This document shows positions 10,614-22,380 of a stretch of DNA of 64,000 bases, one piece after another. The stretch spans positions 1-64,000 of the forward strand of contig MU385858.1 of assembly GCA_022497145.1 (NCBI GenBank). The letters run 5' to 3'. Source of the DNA: Rostrohypoxylon terebratum (taxonomy: Eukaryota; Ascomycota; Sordariomycetes; Xylariales; Hypoxylaceae). Every line of letters begins with the position of its first letter. The first letter of the stretch is position 1. The notes under the pieces are model-generated. The model saw only the letters and a program-made list of their open reading frames with translations. It did no database searches and was not told where the DNA came from. Both the position numbers and the translations under genes were made by a program.

Positions 10614-12322
10614 ATGGATCTTCAACCCTCTCAGACAGAGGTCCAGTCTCACCTCTTAAGGGTCCCGACAGAAGTACTCCTTCATATATCTTCATATCTC
10701 TCCACTCCAGATTATGGAAGATTTCGTACTGTTTGTCGACGAATCGAGGAATCGCTATCCCAAGCTTTCGCTAGAGAGTACTTCACAAAGCGCCAATTTA
10801 TGTTCACCGAGTTCAGCCTCCAGGCGCTTGTGGATATTTCCAAGTCCAAATTCGGGTCTAATATGACTTATCTCATGATCAGTGTCGAACGTCCACGTCT
10901 GTTTGGTTTCAGTCACCTGGGCGCCAATTTCAACAATCAAGATCCTGAACAGGCGCTTAAGCGTAACAAGTTCTGCGAAGAATGCACTAGTCATCAGACC
11001 TTGATAAGCTCCGGTCAAGATGTTGAGTTTCTTACCGAAGCTCTGCGCAATCTACCTCGACTTCGAACAATTGGCTTGAGAGATTTTAATTCTCGCGGTC
11101 GAAATCGAGATGGCGATAATTCAGACTGGAGTACTTACGGTGTCCCGACCTTCTTGAAGGAGACGAATTCCTACCCTGATCGGCCACGGTTCCACCAGGG
11201 TTCCTCCTCTATGTCACAAGAGAGGGATATAAGCTATATTTCGCATGTATTTTCGGCTATCTTACGAGCTCTAGGGAAAGCAAAGGAGGTACACCAAGCC
11301 CCCGGATTGGAAGTAATCTTACGAGGATGTTCTCTCCCTCCCCAGGCCCTCAACATACCGCAATATCTAATGCCGACTGTCTCGCCTGTTCTCCGGGACC
11401 TCAAGGTCCTATTTCTCGATTTGGGACAGGTCATACCCCAATCCCTTGCCATTAACAACCAGGGAAGATTTGAAGGATTCACTTATACTGGCTACATGCT
11501 GGCCAAGTTTCTCTCAATGACGCCATCTCTAAAACACCTTCGGTTCGGGTTCCGGAATTGCAGCCCCGACGAGGCAAAGGGTATTCTCCAGTGGTTTTCA
11601 CAGGTTCCTATAACCTCGGGACTCCCACTTAATACTCCACAAAATCTTGACAGTATGCAAGAGCGTTTCCCCAAGCTCCTTGCACCAGAGTTCCCGCACT
11701 TGGAAAAGCTGGAATTCGGGTTTGTGACTATTGAGCTACCTTTACTCCTTAGTGTCTTGAAGAGATACAAATCAACCCTGCGCGTAATCTCGTTACACAA
11801 GGTTACCTTGGCCAATCCGCCGCATCAAGCCTCATGCAAGGTCAACCTCTGGTCGAAGCTATTCGGTCAATTCACTAGGCTTGGTCTCAAACTTGATGGC
11901 ATACGTTTGTCTCGTGTAAGGCAAAAGTACAACGCTGATCCATTGGCCGTGGAGTTCAAATGCCAAAACCACGGGAAGTCCTCTTGTAAAGAATGGTACG
12001 GATTCGATTGTACGTACATTCCTTTGCCTGTATCATATCTTAGATTCATCCGCGAAAAGTTCTAAGGGCTAACTAACAAATCATAGTGGAACGGGCTTCG
12101 CAGGAATTCATTGATTCAATGGTTATTGATTGGCCCGAAGATGACGAAATGGAAGATGACGAGATAAGCTCAGAAGGTACCGTGTCACCACTCCAATCAC
12201 CTCTAAGTCTTACGCCATTACTAATAATCTATACAGAAGAATTTGTGTCGGAAGACGAGATGGATAGTGACTTGGACGCTGGTGATGATGATGATGATGA
12301 GGATGATGATGTTACCAGTTAA
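10614..12322 (+). CDS. F-box-like protein with acidic C-terminus
   Basis: The model is 523 aa from exons 10614-12009, 12087-12176 and 12237-12322. I chose the ATG at 10614 (MDLQPSQTE) because it precedes an F-box-like segment (LLRVPTEVLLHISSYLST, then RFRTVCRRIEESL); in-frame ATGs upstream lead into a hydrophobic leader that looks non-coding. F-box proteins recruit substrates to SCF ubiquitin ligases. The middle is a long region with regularly spaced leucines and probable leucine-rich-repeat character (LKHLRFGF, LEKLEFGF), typical of fungal F-box proteins. The tail is strongly acidic (EDDEMEDD; DAGDDDDDEDDD). The second intron (12177-12236, 60 nt) is a multiple of three without a stop, so its retention would also translate. 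Partner and substrate are unknown. Confidence 0.75.
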
Positions 12323-12384
12323 ACTGTACACGGTGACTCGGGGATAACAGAATTCCCTCTTGACGGGCTGCTCCACATGTAGCC

Positions 12385-13738
12385 CTAAACGTTTTGATCA
12401 AGGAAGTCATGGATTGATGTATATGTTGTCGCTGCGGTATACTCCTGCTTATAGATGAGCATCAATCGCAGGAGTCGTTGTCGTTATTGACGAGGACTCA
12501 CCAAGTTTAAACCATGGCCCGAATTGGGGACAACAATAGCATCAAAGCTATTGACATTAGTGAAATACTGTTTTGATTGGTATGGGATGGCAGGTTTAGT
12601 CGAGTTGCAGTTGCCTCCGCAGAAAGGGATATCGCGATCTGGAACGCGATGATAGTTAGCACCTGAGATAGTTGCTGGTTCTTCTCACACGGGAGAAACC
12701 GTGAATAAATAAGTGAAAATAACCGCGTCTCACCTCCTGTTATGACGAGGACCGGTCCTCCGAAAGTATTGTTGCCTACTGCCACACTACCGAGGGTCAT
12801 CAGCTCGCCGACGGTGACAGGCTGATTGGCTTCATATGCCGCCTGTAGGATGGCCGGGTCGAAGTTGCCAGGGGCGAAGAAATTGGTCTGCACGCCTGTG
12901 CGGTCACTCGAAGCCATGTACCCAGCTGGGTAGCTGCTCAAGCCCGCCGAGGCGTTCCGCGCTAACACGTAGTTACCCCCGTAAGTGAAGTACGTCGAAC
13001 CATTCCCGCTGTTCTGCCCAAACCCCGTAAGCACGATCCCGTCCGACAGCCCCGTTGGGTGAGCCTGCACCAGCGCATACGATAGAACGGAGCCGTAGCT
13101 ATGGCCCACGTGCACGAGCTTCTCGTACGTCGGGATGCCCGGGATAGAGCCGTTACGGAGCTTGGATGTTAGCGCGTATAAGGCGGCGAGCTCGAGGTGC
13201 GTTTGGATCTCGTTTACGGGGTCCCCGCGCGAGGAACCGCCCAGCCCGAGACGGTCGTAGTAAAATACGCTGTAGTTGCGCGCGAGGGCGGCGTTGGTGT
13301 AGCTGTAGTTGTAAGAGGCAAAGGGGAAGTCCCAGTACGAGCGGTCGAAGGCGACACCGTGGGTTAGGAGTTCTAGGACGGCGCCAGGGCCGCTGCTCGG
13401 CTCGCAGTAGGTCGCGCCGATGCTGTAGTTGCCGGAAACGGATATGGTCTTGGTGGGTGGGGTGGCTTGTTAGTTGCAAAAGTAAGGGGAGAGGGGAAGG
13501 GGGGTGTCGTCGTTACCGAATCGTTAGGATTTTGTACGGATTGGGTAAAGTTCATTCCCGGCTGCGCGAGATTCAGGAGGAAATTTGTCACTTCGATGTC
13601 GTTTGCCGGTGCTTGGAGCGTGAATTTGGCGTTTTGTGCTGATATCGAGATGGGGATCGTTAGATTTTGACAGACACGGGCCGTGGCTACGGCCGCGAGG
13701 CCGGCAAGGAGAATGGTAGGTCTAGTTAGTTGTGTCAT
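12385..13738 (-). CDS. Secreted alpha/beta-hydrolase
   Basis: Four exons on the minus strand, 13738-13517, 13448-12734, 12662-12502 and 12444-12385, give 385 aa. A signal peptide starts the protein (MTQLTRPTILLAGLAAVATA). The fold is alpha/beta hydrolase: an LLTHGVAFDRSYWD oxyanion-hole region, YYDRLGLGGSSRGDP after strand 4, the nucleophile elbow VGHSYGS with Ser about residue 191, a candidate acid Asp near 321/323 (VPDRDIPFC), and the catalytic His at about 362 (SGHGLN). Several N-x-S/T sites are consistent with secretion. It could be an esterase or lipase; the substrate is not readable, and no cluster genes surround it. The last intron and short final exon (20 codons with stop) are inferred from frame and splice sites. 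Confidence 0.87.
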
Positions 13739-15380
13739 CGTGAGTCTGTCCTCTCCTCTATTAGGTTAACAGCTAACTTGGTCATAGCTATATGAAATGA
13801 ACAATATTCAGTGAGCGGGCTACGAAATGGTTTTATATCGTGTACGACTAGTTCCTCGGGAATTAATATAACTTCAATTCCAAATCGACCCTTACGACAT
13901 CCTATATCGACCAGTTACCATGATGACGTCCTGCGGCGGTGAGGCCCTAGCGTTGATAGGACCCGGGCAACTGGACCATAGAATATGGATGCATGTGCAG
14001 CGCATATGTAGCTGCGCCGCGGCGGTAGAGCGGGTCGCACATAGTGATAAGGTCCCTGAATCACCGACGGACTTGGATAAACCGACATCAATATTGAACC
14101 CTTAACTTCGTGATCGGAATATATACCTCGGTACTGAGGACGTAGCATTAGGAAGTGCTAGATCCGATTACTGAGGAGGCATTTTGGCCATATGTTTCGA
14201 ACGGAATACTTCATTTTTCAATCACAGAACCTTCAACACAAACCACTTGAGAACAATTCCAAATCAAATTCGGGAAAGGGATAAGAGTTTGCGAAGATCG
14301 AACCAACATCTCAACTAAGCCTCAGCCCCGTTTGAGCCGCTAACCGAAACCTTCTTCTCATTCACCGGAAGATCGCGTGGGTCTCTACCGCGATCCCCGA
14401 TCCCCGATTGACACCAATGAAGTCTGTGTAACATCCCCATTCGAATGTACATATGACATATGTACGTAGTAGTGGTGGGTAAGCGGGTTCCTTCTTTCCG
14501 AAGCTTGGATTATAGGTTCGTCGTACGGGTTTTGTCGTCTTGGTCAAAACCCAGCACACCAGTCTCGGATATGATCAATATTAAAATAACACCTGTCGAT
14601 ATACCTATTAAGGCGCATGGGTGGCTCGTCTCTTTCCACGTTGTCGAAGATTGGTAGTATGCGTATTAATTCTCCGAGCATCCCTTTCCCACTCAATAAT
14701 CCTACCTTACTCCACCGTACTCGAGTTGTCGCTGGGTCCGAGGAAACCAATATTTGAAGTCGGCTTCCAATGAATGTCTACTAGATATGTTGGATAAACA
14801 TTAGATATGCGTTATGTTTCATCAGAAGAATATCTTCCAAGAGAGTAAATCAATAATACTACCTCTATCGCCGATCAGCTGTGGTATTGTGAGATACGAA
14901 TGTGATGAGCGAAAAGCGATCTTGAGCCAATAAAAATATAAATATAGGGGAAGGACCTTCATCAACTAGAAGAACACGGATCTAATTTTGGTCGAAAGTC
15001 ACTATCATCGAAATCACGAGTTCAATTGCCTACGATGATCGGTTAGCTATGCTGAACCAATGAGCTTCGGAAGCAAAGAACAGGAGTAGCTCATACCTCG
15101 CACCAAAACGTAAACTGTAGTTATTTAGCATGTCATAATATAAATGCAAATTCTCATTCAGTGGTTGTCAAATATCGATATAAATCCGCAACGCACTGCA
15201 TGCTACCCATTATAAAAGTGTTCCGATTCCCCTATGCATCAGGGATGTCGTACTTCATGCCGCCCAGTGCAATCCTGAACACCTTTAAAAACTTCGAAAT
15301 CAGATCATGCTGTATCATGATTCCATATCTATGTCTGATCGCTCAAAACTCCTTATCCGTATCTCGATTTATTTTCGTGT
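13739..15380. other. Spacer, nothing recognised
   Basis: This 1.6-kb stretch lies between the hydrolase (-) and the 3' end of the cystathionine lyase gene (-). Short open frames exist on both strands but none has protein character, and I see no repeat or RNA gene. Confidence 0.5.
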
Positions 15381-16646
15381 CTATTTTTGAGTGTGTCCAT
15401 TGGTACCGTTAACGCCGTTACTCGAATGGGCTGTCTCCAGGACTGCCTTCTCTAATGCCTGTTGCACGTCGTGGACTAGGTCCTCTGGCTCTTCGATACC
15501 GCAGCTGACACGGACGAGATCGTCGAAGACACCTACGGCCTCTCGCTGATCCCGCGGGATACCGGCGTGGGTCATTACGCTTGGCACTTCGACTAAGCTC
15601 TCGATACCGCCGAGAGACTCAGCTAGTGTGAAGATCTTGGTTGACTGACAGAATCGCTCTGCTGCGGCGTGGCCTCCCTTGAGACGGAACGACAGCATGC
15701 CGCCTCCCATACCGTCTCGGTGCTGCTTCAGAGCAATATGTCGGTGCGGGTGGGAGTCTAAGCCGGGATAATTGACAGCAATGACATACGGGCTAGCCTC
15801 CAACGCCTCTGCCACAGCCGTGGCGTTAGTACTCGCCTGCCTCGCTCGTAGATGCAGCGTCTTGACACCTCTGTGGGCAAGCCAGGAATCGAAAGCCGAG
15901 GGAACGGCACCGCCAGCGTTTTGCAGGAAAGCAAGACGCTCACGCAACTCCTCTGAGTTGAAAGCCGCTACACCCATAACCACATCACTGTGTCCATTGA
16001 TATACTTGGTGACACTGTGAACCACAATGTCGGCGCCGTGGTCAAGCGGATTTTGAATATACGGGCTCAAAAACGTATTATCAACAACGACCTTAACGCC
16101 CCTCTCATGAGCTACCGTAGCCACCGCTCTAATATCGACAAGTCGTAGCGTGGGGTTGCTAGGCGACTCGATCCAGATCAGCTTCGTGTTGTCGCGGATA
16201 TGCTCGGCGATGTCGACCTCGATCTGCGGGGTGAAGGTGACGTGGACGCCGTGGGCCTTGGCGACGCGGGTGAAGTAGCGGTGCGTGCCGCCGTACACGT
16301 CGCTGACGCTGATGACGTGCGACCCCTGAGCCAGGCTCTGCAGCACCGTAGCCGTCGCCGCGCTCCCGCTGCCGAACGCGAGGGCGTACTTGGCGTTCTC
16401 GAGCGCCGCTACGGCGCGCTCGAAGTTATCCCGGTTCGGGTTCGAGCTGCGCGAGTACTCGTACAGGCCGACTGGCTTTCCGGCCGCGGTCTGCGCGAAG
16501 GTTGTTGAGAGGGAGATAGGCTCGATGACGGCTCCGGTGGTGGGATCGTGAGGGGCTCCCGCGTGCACGGCTAGTGTTCCGAAGCCATGGACAGGGGACG
16601 GTGCCCGAGGAGGGGTCTCGATCGAGTTTTCGATTGGGACGGTCAT
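15381..16646 (-). CDS. CYS3: Cystathionine gamma-lyase
   Basis: A single-exon 421-aa protein of the PLP-dependent Cys/Met metabolism family. The PLP lysine lies in SVTKYINGHSD (Lys about 214), with the cofactor-binding aspartate in VVVDNTFLSPY (Asp about 189), and the phosphate-binding GSGSAA loop near residue 93. Cystathionine gamma-lyase cleaves cystathionine to cysteine, 2-oxobutyrate and ammonia, the last step of reverse transsulfuration, in the cytosol. EYSRSSNPNRDNFE and the C-terminal SLGGIESLVEVPSVMTH are shared with fungal Cys3; cystathionine gamma-synthase and O-acetylhomoserine sulfhydrylase are related but differ in length and motifs. The C-terminal tail (HSSNGVNGTNGHTQK) is a low-complexity extension. 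Confidence 0.92.
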   Translation of the reverse strand: MTVPIENSIETPPRAPSPVHGFGTLAVHAGAPHDPTTGAVIEPISLSTTFAQTAAGKPVGLYEYSRSSNPNRDNFERAVAALENAKYALAFGSGSAATATVLQSLAQGSHVISVSDVYGGTHRYFTRVAKAHGVHVTFTPQIEVDIAEHIRDNTKLIWIESPSNPTLRLVDIRAVATVAHERGVKVVVDNTFLSPYIQNPLDHGADIVVHSVTKYINGHSDVVMGVAAFNSEELRERLAFLQNAGGAVPSAFDSWLAHRGVKTLHLRARQASTNATAVAEALEASPYVIAVNYPGLDSHPHRHIALKQHRDGMGGGMLSFRLKGGHAAAERFCQSTKIFTLAESLGGIESLVEVPSVMTHAGIPRDQREAVGVFDDLVRVSCGIEEPEDLVHDVQQALEKAVLETAHSSNGVNGTNGHTQK

Positions 16647-17923
16647 GGTTGCGTAGACTACGTTTACTCAGTATAGCAGCTAGCTAAGTTTCGATCTGAT
16701 GGAATTGGTAGAGGGTAGAGAAGAATTGTGTCTATCACGATATCAGGATATCAGGATCAGGTCGGCCTACAACTTTTTCTTGACGAGAAGTAAAACCGAT
16801 CTAAGGAATCTAAGGAATCTAAGGAACTGGGGGAGACCCTAGTAGTCAATGAAGGTAAGTGGATCCTATTTATTTTAAGGTGTAGTAAATTAGTAATAGT
16901 GCAGGAATGAACGAATAAACGGCAATTTGTGGGAAGTTGCATTTTATAGATGATGGGAAGGAACGGCGCTGCTGAGCGATATCGTTCATGATGTGTGACG
17001 GTGAAAGGGATTGTGATTATGAATAAGAATTGTTTTGTCATCATCGATATCTAAGACTCTAAGTCCGATATTCGTCATTTAGAGGCGGGATGATGAGATC
17101 CACCCGGTTCGGTGCTTAATAAGGCGGGGGCTGTCTGCATCCGACTGCCGCAAAGCCGTATGTAACCGTTACTTTGGAACGGTCTCAAATATGCTGTAGA
17201 CTGTAGTATTGTACATACTTAATGCTAGGTAGCGCCTACCTACTAAGTCCTAGGTACATATGTAGGTACCCCGTACCCCGAAACCTTCACCTTGTTCCAT
17301 TCAACATTCAACGTTCAACGTAACTTGAATCTTAAAACATTCACAACTACAACTCGAAATTTCCATCTTATCACATTGAATCGTGTCTCAGTTCTACTTT
17401 TTTTTTTTTAGTTGTTATGACTTAGCCAAAGCCCTGAAGGTTTAGCACATAATCAAAGAGCCATATAACGTGCTTCCATACCGCCTCTGATCACCTCGTA
17501 TATCTAATCCCTCAATCTCAATTTCAGCCGGTACATAACGACATCATAAGCTGAAATGATTGGGTTGGCGCAACGCCAGCATAACAAACCGACAGCCGTC
17601 TTATCAATGTCCTTCATTCTGCATAGTCTAGGACCTAGGTACATCAAATCCACCCTGCCACCTTATGTCCAGAACAACAAATCTGGGGAAATCGGCCTAG
17701 GTGTCTTCACAGTGTGGAGATATCGGAGTCTACGTGGAAGCACAAATGAAAAGCAAATACCAAATGGATAATCCCGAACTCCGATTGTCTCTCCAAACGT
17801 GATGTACACCTCATTTTGCTAATTTGTCCCAGTTATCTATCTGTTCACGTACACCGTTTTCACACCAATCCCAACCTCCAACTTATGGAAAGTCTGGTTC
17901 ATGCAAGTCTATCCCGCAATAGT
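16647..17923. other. Spacer with short tandem repeats
   Basis: This holds the presumed promoter of the cystathionine lyase gene. Around 16740 there is an ATATCAGG repeat and at 16801-16827 a 9-bp repeat (separate entry). Small ORFs here are not convincing. No other structure is seen. Confidence 0.5.
16801..16827. repeat. 9-bp tandem repeat, three copies
   Basis: The unit CTAAGGAAT occurs twice exactly and a third time with a changed last base. It is in the upstream region of the cystathionine lyase gene. Confidence 0.85.
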
Positions 17924-19262
17924 TCAGGTGAACTTCACAGCTGATCCCCTAGCACGCCGTACCCTCAGCTTTGTCGAGCGACGGGCATTGACAGCTGCCG
18001 GAATCGCACCTGGCACCGCCGGTTCCTTACTCTGTAGCTTCTGTCCCTTATTTGGTGGCCCGTTAAAATTTTTGGAGTTGCAAGCATTGACGATCCCATT
18101 GCACTTGTCTTCCCACACGTGACAGTTGGCATCCCCAGTCGGCGGCGCCGAATCATAGCATACCTTGGCCTGGGCCCAGCATGCTTCAGACGAGTTCCAG
18201 CAACCGGATTCGGTTGTATAGTCAGGAACCTCTACCCCGACCCAGTTCGCGTTCTTGATAAGATAGTTGGGCGGCACATCTCCTATAAGTGTTGAATTCA
18301 GGGATGAGGCCGAACCTAGCACCGACTTGCCGGTCGATGCAGGCTGGTAGGCCTTCGGTCCGGGCATCGTATAAGGAAACTTCGGCGACCAGATATTGAA
18401 GGTCAGTCCCGGGTCGGTGGACTTGACATAGCCCGGAATACTAACGAGGTGTTCTTCCGGGATATTGGGAGCCGTCGCATTGTTGCCTTCTACGTACACT
18501 TGAGCACATCCCACATAGAACTGCGGATTGCCCTGAACGGCTTGATGGAGAGCTAGGAGCTCTGGTCGAATGAGCCAGTACCCGTCGGTGATGTATTCTG
18601 GGAGGTCGATGGACAATAAGCCATTGTTATCGATGAGCTTTTCTGTGCACCACTTGCCGGTGGAATCGTCGTATCCATCGTCCCACTATAATATAGCACA
18701 GTTTGTGGTGAGTATTGAGACGGGATGTCACATTTAGGACCACGGGAATTATGAAATACTTACAATTTTGACCCAGCCTGAGCCGGCTGGAGAATCCGTC
18801 GTGATATTCTGAACTTGTTTGGCATACACAGCGCAAGGCCCCTAGATACACAAGGTTCAGTTCAACTGTCTTGAGGCACGTGGAATGCACTATCATACCT
18901 TGTGCCCTGGATCCAGGGCACCTGGGTGCGAAGCATCCGCCCATACTCGATATTCAAAACTGAGTTTTCCACCAGCGGGTGCGGGACAAGTGAAGGCCAC
19001 GGGTTGGTTGCCGCCAAGACCTAATGCACGATTAGTGGAATATCATCACCATCTGAGTTCATGATGGCTTACCACAGGCCATATAATCGCTGTCTATACT
19101 GGCTATTGGATAGGAGGTTGTCTGACGATCCATACTCATCCGCACACAAGTGGCGTCTCCTTGGGACACATCATTGACAAAGAGGGTAGTGAAAGTGGTG
19201 TGAGCATTGGCCGATGCAATAAGCATCGGAGCTACAAGCCCAATGGGCAAAGAAGACCTCAT
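17924..19262 (-). CDS. AA9 lytic polysaccharide monooxygenase
   Basis: Four exons on the minus strand, 19262-19073, 19020-18899, 18841-18764 and 18685-17924, give 383 aa. The ATG at 19262 starts a 20-residue signal peptide (MRSSLPIGLVAPMLIASANA) that would be cleaved to expose His1 (HTTFTTLFVND), as the copper histidine brace needs. The second brace His is in DPGHKGPCAVY (about 103), and the axial Tyr and conserved Gln in NPQFYVGCAQVYVE (Tyr about 187, Gln about 185), with ALHQA carrying the second-sphere His. AA9 enzymes oxidatively cleave cellulose or related glucans outside the cell. Instead of a CBM1, the C-terminus has a Cys-rich segment (GCWNSSEACWAQAKVCY, then CNGIVNACN) like the module catalogued as X282 in some AA9 proteins, followed by a basic tail. 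That module label is from memory and needs checking. Confidence 0.93.
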
Positions 19263-21051
19263 CTTGGAGGAAAGAATGGCTTCGTCAATGAAGTTGCGAA
19301 AATGAGGGTATAGCACCGAAGTTGCTAGCAACTGTAAGGCCTCGCAGTGTATATCCAACTTTTTGAATGCGAAAGATTCGATTTATGGAAGATGGCCTAG
19401 TCCAGCTAAGAAACAGAAATGAAGAAACTGCTTCACAGTACACAAATCATGAGAATGAATGGATTCGTTGACTGTCTACTTAGAAGGAGTGACGAGAAAA
19501 GAACGTGTGAAGCAGAACAGCCGTGTGTTCACGCAAACAGTCAGTAGGACTAGAACCGGGAGTCTGCTCTTATTATTTATTATAATAGTAGAAACGAATG
19601 AACATAGGGTAAAATGATGGTAAAAATAAATATCCATGTGAATCAGTGCTGCGCCGTACAGGATATCGCCGAGGCACTAGCCTTTCAAGACCTTCGATTC
19701 GAGGGTGAATTCCTTCGCGCGCCTGTTTTTCCAAAGCCAAGATAATAACGCATGTTTCTTCCAAGGCAAATCTACCTTTGTTTCCTCAGGGGTAAATTCC
19801 CCCTGGGTGGGAAGTTTCTTGGAGCTAACAGCTATGGACGAGAAGTGCGACGGTAACACGTGCGAATGACGTGAAAGGGATCTGGGGTAGATGGGAGATG
19901 GCCGATCATAGCTAAGATATCCTCTGATGTAAGGGACAGGGGCCGGCTGTGGGTAGCCGCATTCCTGATTGTCCAGTAGCCAATCAGCCGTGGAGTACCG
20001 AGTGAAGTTGAAACGAGGTCTGTCCGAATAGTCAACATCCGTCTAATATCGATTTGAACGGAAAAAGGAAGGTGAAAAAAATGCTCAGGACATGCTAGTC
20101 CCGATCATAGGCATCGGGCTTACTAGGCGCCCATGGTGTAGTTGCTCTGCGGCGGCTAAATTTGCATGACTCCCTATCCTGAATGCCCGCGACCCGGTCC
20201 GATGATTTCGGCAATCCAGCGCAAATACACCTGAGCTTCGATACTAAGGGATATCTACGAAAAAGTTATCGCGATGGCGGCCTACATCATGTTGGTTTCT
20301 AAGCGCCTTAGTAGAGAGATGTTAAGACGGTATATTTAACGTCAGGTATTCTCTGAGTCTAGAAGCCAATTCATATGGACTTTTAAGTCAAGACAGTACC
20401 CGAACAGTACGTCGGATGTTGCGGATGTTGAATCTACCTAGTAGAGCCGTGAGCTAGTACAATAACTGGCTTCCAATCCTGACTTTCTGAGGATCTAAGC
20501 TACCCAACAGCTTAGAAAGGTAGTAATTCAAGTGGGGTTGAATTGAGTTTTGATGATATTCTTAGCAGAAACTACCTAATCAGTTTTGGCTCGGTAGGCT
20601 TCATACTCCTCACTGTGAAACTATGTACCTACCATTCTCAACGTCTTTTGAAGATCTCATGATTGCGGGGTCAGAAAATCAGAATAGTCTTCTAGAGACA
20701 ACACAATCTGAGGAAGCCTGGTCCACTTTCAGCAGGACCAAACGAATTTCGTTCGCAACGCATACGTAAGTCCGAGACAAGGTAGATTGGTTCATCATAT
20801 AACTTTTTTTTCATAAATAGCCACTAAATAATAGGGAACTTTTTTCTCTTCTTTCTGGAGGATGAGTGGAGATTAATTGCACCTCAAGATCATAAGGTGA
20901 AGACTACCTTACTAAAGACGCCTTCCACCCCTCCAGCCGTCGTAGAATTACCTTGCGCTATGCAAAGCGTGACCCGAGCTCCTTTTTATGTGCCTTTTGT
21001 TGTACATGCTATAGTACACCGGTGTCGTGAATCGTGGGTATCGTTTCATAA
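19263..21051. other. Spacer, nothing recognised
   Basis: This 1.8-kb stretch is upstream of the LPMO gene and downstream of the Hsp10 gene. Minus-strand frames around 19570-20040 are open but overlap each other in different frames and look like untranslated leader. No repeat or RNA gene is seen. Confidence 0.5.
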
Positions 21052-21587
21052 TTACTCGTTGATCTTGGCCAGAATTCTAAAGACGGATATAAGCATCACC
21101 ATATCATATGTGGTGTTGTAGGGAAGAAAGAAAAAAAGACTCACTCGCTATCGCGGAAGAGGTGGTATTCCTCTTCGCCGACCTTGACGGGAGAACCTCC
21201 GTACTAGACTCAATTAGCTCCAATTCGCAACCACAATGCACACATATGTTCCGACTTACCTGAGGAATCAATACCCTATCTCCCTGGGACACACCCATCG
21301 GTACCCGCTGGCCATCCTTGTTCAGCGCACCGGGGCCAACAGCTAGAACTCTGCCCTCGTTGAGTTCCTTGACGCTCGATTCGGGCAGGAAGATGCCGCT
21401 GGCGGTCTTCGTCTCGGCCTTGATCCTCTGGACCAACACGCGGTCCAGGAGAGGGACGAGGGACTTGATCGATCGAATAGCAGTGGCCTAACAGAGTCGC
21501 CGATTAGTAAACCCCACGAAATGATAAGTAGCTAGTTACAGAGTCAAAGTCTTCAGCTAATGTCTTCTTGAGACTGGCACGCACCAT
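21052..21587 (-). CDS. hsp10: Mitochondrial Hsp10 co-chaperonin
   Basis: This is GroES-family Hsp10, which caps Hsp60 and assists folding in the mitochondrial matrix. Core exons are 21487-21260, 21203-21145 and 21076-21052. The body is canonical: VPLLDRVLVQRIKAETKTA, GDRVLIPQYGGSPVKVGE and FRDSEILAKINE at the C-terminus. The ATG is at 21587. If the coding part of exon 1 is the ATG alone (donor GTGCGT at 21584), the protein is 104 aa and starts MATAIRSIKS, the usual Hsp10 form and length. If the donor GTAACT at 21539 is used instead, a 16-residue leader (MVRASLKKTLAEDFDS) is added, giving 119 aa. I favour the former from family length. A possible heat-shock element lies upstream. Confidence 0.92.
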
Positions 21588-22380
21588 TATGAAATTATAT
21601 TACAGAGGAAAGTCGTAAATCGTAGACGATAGTTCTGTGGACAAGTTGAGGAGAATTGAGAAACTTGAGTGTCGAAATTTGAAGCTATCGCGAGAGATGG
21701 GTCTCTTTCAATGGAAGGCTTTGGAATCTTCAAGTGGCTAATAGACATAATAGACTTTTTTTTTCTTAATTATTCCTAGGTTTTTCCGATTGCCGGGGTT
21801 CATTTTTAAACTATGTAATACAATACTACTAGGTAGACCCGCACGTCCGGGGCCCCCGGATCCCTGCAAGACCACTGGACACAAGGTTATCGTAACTGTC
21901 CACTAGGTGTTACACACTAACATTGGAAGCGCTGTGATAAGCCGCTACACAACACAATATCAAACACGGTACGACACGATGACCTCATGCGCATACCAGC
22001 GGATGTGCTTGTAGAGGTAGTATGTAAGTGTATCAAACTATACCAACCTCGCAATGAATAAATACATAGAATTGAATTACATCGCATTAGTAGACAGACC
22101 GCAGGTGGTACCAGCGATACAGCCGTAAAAGGGGGGGGCAATAATCTACCTGAATCTGAGCTCTATACACAGTCGCATATACTCTAATCTATATCCGCTA
22201 TGAACCTATGAGGATTGCACCCTTCCGCGTTGGCCCCCCTTTCCCTCCCACTATGCCGATGAAGATAACATGATTTGAGAAAGTGCCCCAACTCCTAAAA
22301 CTCCGAGGAAGACTGTAGCACTTCCCTCTCCTTATGATCCAAATACACTACTGAACACCTTCCGCCTCTTCCTCGCGTCC
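21588..22380. other. Spacer between Hsp10 and kinase gene
   Basis: This holds the Hsp10 promoter (candidate heat-shock element, separate entry) and the 3' side of the kinase gene. No coding region is recognised in it. Confidence 0.5.
21714..21731 (-). promoter_or_regulatory. Candidate gapped heat-shock element
   Basis: Upstream of the Hsp10 ATG by about 130-145 bp the plus strand has GAA at 21714-21716, GAA at 21724-21726 and TTC at 21729-21731. The spacing, GAA-7-GAA-2-TTC, fits a gapped heat-shock element bound by Hsf1. Such triplet patterns occur by chance, so this is suggestive because of the gene it precedes. Confidence 0.35.

Noticed and set aside
13166..13642. 158-codon plus-strand Arg/Ser/Gly-rich ORF
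   Set aside because: It is the antisense of the alpha/beta-hydrolase coding exon.
16200..16508. 102-codon plus-strand ORF
   Set aside because: It is antisense to cystathionine gamma-lyase.
19573..20038. Minus-strand small ORFs upstream of the LPMO gene
   Set aside because: They overlap in different frames, mostly lack an ATG, and show no domain.
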